Assembly (NCBI GenBank): GCA_027575805.1
Contig: JANBPU010000130.1
Span: 1-44,810 of the forward strand
Direction of reading: 5' to 3'
Length of the DNA stretch: 44,810 nt
Source of the DNA: Mycoemilia scoparia
Lineage: Eukaryota > Kickxellomycota > Kickxellomycetes > Kickxellales > Kickxellaceae
The position numbers were made by a program, and so were the translations under genes. Below, piece by piece: positions 39,757 to 44,810 of the stretch (the stretch's first letter is position 1; each line of letters opens with the position of its first letter). The notes under the pieces were generated by a model. It was not told the DNA's origin. It did not search any database and saw only the letters and a program-made list of their open reading frames with translations.

Positions 39757-40161
39757 ATACTAAGAACTCCAGCATCTCAAAGCTATAGTAACGATTGCAA
39801 TCTTTATTCCAATTTCCCCACATTTTCATAAGCAATTTACATCAGCAAATATATGAATGAATTGGCTATAGAACACTTTAAACAATTTAGCCATCCTTAT
39901 CTATATAGAATATCTGATAATTCTATTGGCAGTTTTTTCTGGTCTTTATTTTTTATTATCAACGATATCGGTTTATTTTCTAAATAAACATTTATCAATT
40001 AAAATTGCGATAAAGTAAGCCATTTTTATAATGGGCCTAACAAACTTTTACGTTTATCATTTCTTTTATCAATTGTTGTTTGAGTTAATAAATTTATTAA
40101 TAACAATAATTATAGTAATAGTAATAATAATAGTATTGAAAACTTCTATTCAAATCAAACT

Positions 40162-40755
40162 CTACAAACCTATCCTAAACTTCTTACTAGGGCTTGGCAA
40201 CACACCATCATCATCTGCAGATCTTTCAGCCACCATTAAGACTGCCTCATTGCTTTTCCCAACTGAAGTAGTCCCTACATTATTAGCTGCTGCCCACACA
40301 GCCTCAGTCTCAACCAAATCAGAGTTACTAAGCAATGAGTGATTCTGAGTCAGTGTAGCCTTGGCCTTTGTAAAAAGTTTAGGCGAAAATTTAAACCCTT
40401 TATCAAGCAAAAACTGTCTAGTAAATGTTTGGGATAAAACAGCCAGAAGATCAATCTTAAGTTGTCCAGATTGATTATTAAAATAGGTCTTAAAAGAAGC
40501 AAGAAAAGGATCCAAAGGACACTTGGTATCATCTGTTAAGTGGCTCCTCTTACCAGGCAAAAGGTCCTTTACTATCTCTTCAACTTCATCTCCAGAAAGT
40601 GTCTGAAGTACTTGTAAAGCAATCTTTTTATTTCTGCCCTTCTGCCCTCCCTTTTGTTGGCTATAGGGCTTTTGTTTTTGTTTGCTTTCAAAAATACCTT
40701 TAATATTATCAGCTAGTGTTGTTGCCTTTTTTTTTCTGCTATCAGTCGGATTCAT
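40162..40755 (-). CDS. Basic protein of unknown function
   Basis: 197 residues, single exon, ATG at 40755 just downstream of a TA-rich tract (40767-40781) that could serve as promoter. The N terminus is Lys/Gln-rich (SRKKKATT, KQKQKPYSQQKGGQKGRNKK), which suggests a nuclear or nucleic-acid-binding protein. A helical part follows (IALQVLQTLSGDEVEEIVKD) and then the compact motif RQFLLDKGFKFSPKLFTKAK. The C terminus ends SPSKKFRIGL, another basic patch. I do not recognise the family. The gene has no neighbours in the same orientation within 500 bases that suggest a role. The translated composition looks like a real protein, unlike nearby ORFs on the other strand. Confidence 0.65.
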   Translation of the reverse strand: MNPTDSRKKKATTLADNIKGIFESKQKQKPYSQQKGGQKGRNKKIALQVLQTLSGDEVEEIVKDLLPGKRSHLTDDTKCPLDPFLASFKTYFNNQSGQLKIDLLAVLSQTFTRQFLLDKGFKFSPKLFTKAKATLTQNHSLLSNSDLVETEAVWAAANNVGTTSVGKSNEAVLMVAERSADDDGVLPSPSKKFRIGL

Positions 40756-41186
40756 TTTCTTTTATATGTATATATATATATATTCAAAGATTAAGAAAAT
40801 AATAAAAGTAATAATCGTAAATTAATAATAACATAGCTTTGTTACGCATTAACTTGAGTAAGCTCATTTTATTATGATTATGGGTTTATTAAAACAACTT
40901 TTTAGACGTTGATTTTTTTAAATAGGAATTTCCAAGATGTTATTTTCATGATGAGACTTTGATATACAAAGTCTCTTACACACACACACTCTCTCACTAC
41001 AGCAAAAAAAAAAGCACCACCCATCTAATCATAACCATAAATTGGTCTAGACGCATTTGGCTTTTTTTTTCTAGGACCAATTACATCTAGAAAAATTCAT
41101 GATCGTGTCTAGATGCAATTCTTTCGTCATAGTGTGTCTCTAACATATCCACTACTAAACTGTTCGTCAGATATACACCCCCTTTT
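40756..41186. other. Intergenic region
   Basis: AT-rich, with a CA tract near 40978-40988 and a poly-A run near 41005. A weak inverted repeat around TCTAGA/TCTAG lies at 41045-41120. No gene is seen. Confidence 0.45.
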
Positions 41187-41853
41187 TTAAGTGGATTTAG
41201 AGTTAAAAGACTCAGAGTGATCATCGGCAGAATCAAACCTGGTATTGATAGCAGTTTCAATGTCCGAAAAGGTTCCAAAGATTGTCTTGAAGCTTGATGA
41301 GCTTGCCCATCATAACATCATTAGTAGAGGTATTCTTGCAGACAGTGTCCTTGTCCACATCACTACATTTGCTATCAACAACAGTTGCTGATGATGATGA
41401 GAAGAAGCCAGATCCATTTAACAAGGCCTCAGCAATCACAGTATTCATGGCATTGACAGAAAGCTCGATCTCTCAGAGTCTCTGGTCTAATCTGGAAGTA
41501 TTCGTATTCACAGCCTTGTTAGTGACCTCTATAATATATACAGAAAGGTCTTGGCACTGATTATTCAGAGAAACTGCAATTGCGAGGAGGGAAATAACGA
41601 CAATGAAGATAAACACCACAAAGAATGCAAGATAGTAGTGTGGAATCGCAGGACCTACTGTAGGACATTGCAAAAGGGCATTGCGAACCAGCGGGAGATA
41701 AGTGGAAATGATGTGCAAAGAAATGGTTTTATAATGGTGCATAGTGCGGCCGATTGCAGTTCTTACAAAAGAATTGGAGAATGTGTCAGAAAGAGCAAAG
41801 GCTTGGGATGCGAGGATCAGAAATGCAAAAAAGGTAGAGATAAATTGTAACAT
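41187..41853 (-). pseudogene. Secreted or membrane protein gene broken by a stop and a frameshift
   Basis: The frame starts at ATG 41853 with a signal peptide (MLQFISTFFAFLILASQAFA), then a short exposed region and a strong membrane segment (YLAFFVVFIFIVVISLLAIAV). The first frame ends at TGA 41475-41473 after 126 residues. The same frame continues straight on (EIELSVNAMNTVIAEALL...) to 41257, giving a Ser-rich region with two Cys. A third piece (SSSSFKTIFGTFSDIETAIN) continues in the +1 frame to TAA at 41187. No canonical intron explains the breaks. A TATAAATA box at 41946-41953 is intact. It may be a recent pseudogene, a sequencing error, or a truncated working protein of 126 residues. The family is not recognised. 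Confidence 0.5.
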
Positions 41854-41945
41854 GTCGGAGTAGCAGCAGTGTAATTGAAGAGATATGTTAAGGACTAGTA
41901 AAAATGCTTGAAATAAATGTTTGAAATGAGATAGTCAAAAAAGGA

Positions 41946-41953
41946 TATTTATA
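41946..41953 (-). promoter_or_regulatory. TATA box upstream of the broken membrane-protein gene
   Basis: TATAAATA on the minus strand, about 93 bases before the ATG. Confidence 0.6.
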
Positions 41954-42023
41954 CACATTTAGAGCAATCTTTTAGCATTATTATCTGGAACACACACCCT
42001 TATATTATCGTAATATTTAGGAT

Positions 42024-42179
42024 AATATGGATCATAGTTTTTGAAGGGTGACTTTTGGTGGCTAATGATTATAGGGGCTATCACATCCTGTTAGCAAATG
42101 GTGATTACCCATTTGGCTGTGGTTGCCCCTTTGATCGGTGGCCACCAAAAGTCACCCTTCATAAATTATGATCCGTATG
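42024..42179. mobile_element. Family-1 element, full-length palindromic form
   Basis: The two halves are near-perfect inverted repeats of about 65 bases. The left arm has ATATGGATCATAGTTTTTGA, GGGTGACTTTTGGTGGC and GATTATAGGGGC. The right arm has their complements, ending AATTATGATCCGTAT. A central spacer of about 25 bases contains TGTTAGCAAATGG. It is the longest copy in the window. Confidence 0.85.
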
Positions 42180-42307
42180 TTTATACATTTATATAATGTG
42201 ATAAAAATAATAGAAAAATAAAAAAGTAGAGGATAACTTGATATTAGAATATTATATAATATATATAAAAATCTAAAAAAATTTTTAACGGTAAAGCTTA
42301 ACGGCGG

Positions 42308-42381
42308 GTTTTCGTGGTGTAGTTGGTTATCACGTCTGTCTAACACACAGACTGTCCCCGGTTCGAACCCGGGCGAAAACA
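42308..42381 (+). tRNA. tRNA-Val (anticodon AAC)
   Basis: 74 nt without intron. The acceptor stem GTTTTCG pairs with CGAAAAC, with discriminator A. The anticodon arm TCTGT-CTAACAC-ACAGA gives anticodon AAC, which reads GUU and, with A34 as inosine, GUC and GUA valine codons. The T arm is CCCGG-TTCGAAC-CCGGG, and the D arm contains AGTTGGTTA. The internal A and B boxes are intact, and a five-T Pol III terminator follows. Confidence 0.97.
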
Positions 42382-42385
42382 CATC

Positions 42386-42390
42386 TTTTT
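42386..42390 (+). terminator. RNA polymerase III terminator of tRNA-Val
   Basis: TTTTT starting five bases after the discriminator base. Confidence 0.85.
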
Positions 42391-42548
42391 GCTTAACAAC
42401 TTTTTATACTCTAGATATTTAACGGGGTTAATAATGTTATACTTTTTTCATATAAAGCCATAAATTTTTACCTTTTTACTGCTTAAATAGCGAATAATAA
42501 ACCCTTCTTTGCCTCTTCATATACAATAATATTGAAATACCTTATCTC

Positions 42549-42665
42549 GTGGGAGATTAATTTTGAAGGGTGAAAGTTTACTAGTAAAATTGGACATCCA
42601 TTTGTCTGTGATTTCCCCTATAATCATTGGTCCCCAAAATTTACCCTTCAAAAATTATTGCCCAT
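42549..42665. mobile_element. Family-1 MITE-like element, ACTAGT subtype
   Basis: The ends GTGGGAGATTAATTTTGAAG and CTTCAAAAATTATTGCCCAT bracket TTTACTAGTAAAATTGGACA and CCCCTATAATCATTGGTCCC. It is almost the same sequence as the 7.55-kb copy, so these two are recent relatives. Confidence 0.85.
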
Positions 42666-43078
42666 GTTTAGAAATAGGTATGATTTGCAATAAAATTTCT
42701 TTGAGATACCAACAAAGGACTTACATTGAGCACAATCGACATGGAGTACATTAATTCAAATAGGCATGATGGAAGCATTTCTGTGCTTTAGGGACGAAAT
42801 ATGCTAGAATGGAAGTAATGCATAAAATTGTGACATTGCTTTTGATGGCGGTGGCAGTCTATGCAGCAATATTATGATAATAATATTTGATTTAGCACAT
42901 GTGCGTGCCAAATCTCTTTGAGCTTGTTGAAAGCTTGGCCTGAGGCTGTTAGTGGATTAGCAATATGTAATGTTTGGTGCTTTCGTCACATCATGTTTCC
43001 TTCAAATATGTTTCAGCAGTGTATCGTATTTGTATTAGTAATGCCCCTATTTTGTCTGTTTGTACAAGTCCAAGTGAC

Positions 43079-43094
43079 TATAAATGTATATAAA
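43079..43094 (+). promoter_or_regulatory. TATA box(es) of the reductase gene
   Basis: TATAAATG and TATATAAA occur in tandem, 96-111 bases before the ATG at 43190. Confidence 0.6.
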
Positions 43095-43189
43095 CCAGGG
43101 CTGCATGGCAGTTTATATAACAGACCATCAATGCAGTTTCTCTTTTTCTCTGCCACAGCAACAATCACTGGTATTTGAATACGTTCGTC

Positions 43190-44293
43190 ATGACATCTCT
43201 TACTCTGCCGGCAACCAAGTTTGTCTACAGGATAACCGAAAGAACCGGGCCCCAGGCCATCAAGAGATTCGAAGAGCCACTTTTCCAGCAGCAGCAGCCT
43301 CAAATGCAACAAGGAACCCCAGTTGACACAAAGGTCAAGCCCCACGAGATACTAGTGAAAATCAAAGCAGTGTCTTTGAATTATCGCGACCTGATCATCT
43401 CCAATGGCTTCTATCCATTCCCAGTTTCGCCCAATGTAGTGCCTGGCTCTGATGGTGCTGGCGAAGTTGTCCAAGTTGGAGAGGCAGTCAAAGACTTCCA
43501 AGTAGGAGACAAGGTTGTGGGCATATTTGATCAGGCCCACCTGTACGGTGACCCTGGAGACTGGACAAACGGACTTGGCGGTGTTGTTGATGGGACTCTT
43601 CAACAGTATCGCGTATTCCCTGCCATTGCAGTTATCAAGATACCTCAAAAAACTCATTTATCATGGGAAGAGATTGCAAGCTTGCCTTGTACTGGGGTGA
43701 CATGTTGGAATGCGCTGTTTGGAATCCAGCCTTTGCTGCCTGGTCAGACAGTATTGGTTCAAGGAACAGGCGGAGTTGCTATCACTGGACTCATATTGGC
43801 CAAAGCGGCTGGTGCTACAGTCATCATTACATCATCATCAGATGAAAAGCTGGAATATGTAAAGACCAACTTTGGCGCAGACTATACTATAAACTACAGA
43901 ACCAATCCTGATTGGGATAAAGTAGCTTTGCAAGTTACAAATGGCAAAGGAGTCGACAATGTGCTTGAAGGTGGCGGAATCAATACCATAGAAAAGTCAC
44001 TTAATGCTGTTCGGATCGGTGGCGTTGTATCAGTTATTGGATTCTTGGCTGCTTCCGAGAATGTGCCTAAACCAGATGTGGCCAAAATAGCTATTGAAAA
44101 GGGTGTGATTATCAGGGGCATCAAAATTGGCTCAAAACAAATGTTTGAGGATCTCAACCAGCTTGTTCATGCCAGAAAGCTCAAAATCCCGGTCAACAAG
44201 GTCTTTGGATTTTCTCCAAAGGAAGTTCTTCGTGCTTATGAGTATCTTGAATCCCAAGCCCACATTGGCAAGATTTGCATCAGGGTCGACTAA
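43190..44293 (+). CDS. MDR-family NAD(P)-dependent alcohol dehydrogenase/quinone reductase
   Basis: 367 residues, single exon. The start is the ATG at 43190; the frame opens earlier only with a TTG. It belongs to the medium-chain dehydrogenase/reductase superfamily. The N-terminal GroES-like domain has KAVSLNYRDLIISNGFY and PGSDGAGEVVQVGEAVKDF, then VGDKVVGIF. The Rossmann fold shows VLVQGTGGVAITGLILAKAA (about residue 190), followed by TSSSDEKLEYVKTNFGADY. The catalytic-zinc GHE motif is replaced by GSDGAG and the four-Cys structural zinc loop is absent, so it is probably a zinc-independent reductase of the quinone-oxidoreductase/YogA type. It uses NAD(P)H to reduce quinones or alkenals; the exact substrate is unknown. 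It is cytosolic, as no targeting signal is seen. Confidence 0.93.
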   Translation: MTSLTLPATKFVYRITERTGPQAIKRFEEPLFQQQQPQMQQGTPVDTKVKPHEILVKIKAVSLNYRDLIISNGFYPFPVSPNVVPGSDGAGEVVQVGEAVKDFQVGDKVVGIFDQAHLYGDPGDWTNGLGGVVDGTLQQYRVFPAIAVIKIPQKTHLSWEEIASLPCTGVTCWNALFGIQPLLPGQTVLVQGTGGVAITGLILAKAAGATVIITSSSDEKLEYVKTNFGADYTINYRTNPDWDKVALQVTNGKGVDNVLEGGGINTIEKSLNAVRIGGVVSVIGFLAASENVPKPDVAKIAIEKGVIIRGIKIGSKQMFEDLNQLVHARKLKIPVNKVFGFSPKEVLRAYEYLESQAHIGKICIRVD

Positions 44294-44447
44294 TAGTAAA
44301 CTAAATTCCTTTTGTGTGGATTTGATTCTGGCTTATTATTACCTGTTTCTTTTTTCTGAAAAAAATTCATGGTCATTAACTTGAATAAAGACAGTTTTAT
44401 TATTTAAAGCATTGTTAAGAAACATGGCAACAAGGGTCATGGATTTA

Positions 44448-44572
44448 CATGGACCATAGTTTTTGAAGGCTGCCTCCTTTTGGTGGCCAATGATTATAGG
44501 GGCGCAATCACGGCCAAGTAGATGCCAAGTTTTACTAGTAAACTTTCACCCTTCAAAAATCATTGCCCATAT
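44448..44572. mobile_element. Family-1 MITE-like element, ACTAGT subtype
   Basis: The left end CATGGACCATAGTTTTTGAA and the right end CTTCAAAAATCATTGCCCAT are inverted. The interior has TTTTGGTGGCCAATGATTAT, then TTTTACTAGTAAACTTTCAC. It is the fuller counterpart of the truncated copy at 22278. Confidence 0.85.
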
Positions 44573-44810
44573 GTTCTAATAAAGAATTCTTTTGATAGAA
44601 TCACAAACGAAATTTAGTACTTTTTTTGGTTAATCATGATTTTTGGCAATCTTCCGGTTTTTCTGTTCTTTTTTCTATTTTTTTACAAACAAAATAGTCT
44701 TTGCGACCAAACTAAAACATTTTGTTTTTTAGCCATTTATTATTTTATGACAAAATCTAAAAAGTGCAAATCTGCAAAGCCAAAATTTCCTTCCATTCTG
44801 CCAGCTCATT
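44448..44810 (+). repeat. Inverted duplicate of 22045-22355 (promoter segment)
   Basis: Plus-strand sequence matches the minus strand upstream of the 354-residue membrane-protein gene. Matches run through TCTTTTGATAGAATCAC, TTTGGCAATCTTCC, TTTACAAACAAA, the 33-base identical block at 44738-44770 and CCAGCTCATT at the edge. Confidence 0.8.

Larger units (their letters stand above)
38890..40161. other. Intergenic region
   Basis: Contains the promoter of the 67-residue gene and a family-1 remnant joined to a family-2 element (39530-39756). The rest is AT-rich with no gene seen. The ORF at 39513-39752 lies wholly on the repeats. Confidence 0.55.
41854..42307. other. Intergenic region
   Basis: Contains the promoter of the broken membrane-protein gene and the long palindromic family-1 element (42024-42179). 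Beyond it only AT-rich sequence leads up to the tRNA gene. Confidence 0.55.
42382..43189. other. Intergenic region between tRNA-Val and the reductase gene
   Basis: Holds the Pol III terminator, a family-1 element (42549-42665) and the TATA-containing promoter of the reductase gene. An ORF at 42918-43178 is unsupported. No gene is seen. Confidence 0.6.
44294..44810. other. Intergenic region at the window's right edge
   Basis: Holds the 3' flank of the reductase gene, a family-1 element, and a segment homologous to the promoter of the 20858-21922 gene in inverted orientation. The corresponding start codon would lie roughly 130 bases beyond the window. Confidence 0.7.

Noticed and set aside
42152..42382. 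Minus-strand ORF over tRNA-Val
   Set aside because: It starts in the complement of the tRNA T arm, which is a frequent false ORF over tRNA genes.
1..44810. CRISPR array, prokaryotic operon or phage-like block
   Set aside because: Repeats are dispersed and inverted rather than regularly spaced. Genes have eukaryotic introns and TATA boxes. There are no cas, integrase or structural phage genes.

Overview
The window looks like nuclear DNA of a fungus. The evidence is a fungus-specific FunK1 kinase, an M36 fungalysin, single-exon or few-exon genes, short GT-AG introns (80 to 143 nt), TATA-type promoters and AT-rich intergenic DNA full of short inverted-repeat elements. An early-diverging lineage is my guess from FunK1 plus the intron style; the sequence does not prove it. 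The standard genetic code is used.

Layout, left to right. A 5'-truncated FunK1 kinase gene (+, three visible exons, to 2315) is followed by a repeat-bearing gap. Next is the tRNA m1G37 methyltransferase Trm5 (+, 4038-5926, one intron), with an in-frame, AUG-less upstream extension that reads like a mitochondrial presequence. A very acidic repeat protein (-, 6477-6875) follows. A giant Ser/Asn/Gln-rich protein with one coiled-coil block (+, 8637-15140) comes next. Then a secreted protein with possible Kex2 sites (-, 16043-16942) lies before a 3.9-kb gap dense in small elements. After it come a single-pass membrane protein (-, 20858-21922) and an ABCC-type ABC transporter (-, 22655-29083). A three-exon membrane-anchored cytochrome-b5-like (MAPR/Dap1-type) gene lies at 30305-31128 (-), and a paralogue of the secreted protein at 31690-32244 (-). 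An M36 metalloprotease (-, 34005-36515) and a tiny protein with a C2HC finger-like end (-, 38686-38889) follow. The right part holds an unrecognised basic protein (-, 40162-40755), an apparently broken membrane-protein gene (-, 41187-41853), tRNA-Val(AAC) at 42308-42381 (+) and an MDR-family dehydrogenase/reductase (+, 43190-44293).

The gaps carry at least two families of short non-autonomous inverted-repeat elements. Family 1 (about 16 copies or fragments, 90-155 bp) shares ends resembling ATGGRTMATAATTTTTGAAG and its complement. Family 2 (about 110-150 bp, five copies or fragments) is built around ACTAGTGATCGAATC. The window's right edge (44448-44810) is an inverted, diverged copy of the promoter and flanking element of the 20858-21922 gene. 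This predicts a paralogue of that gene just outside the window.

The genes do not form an operon or an obvious metabolic cluster. They look like an ordinary mix of housekeeping (Trm5, tRNA), secretion (M36, the two paralogous secreted proteins), membrane transport (ABCC) and heme-protein (MAPR) functions. I see no CRISPR array, no transposase and no clearly viral gene.
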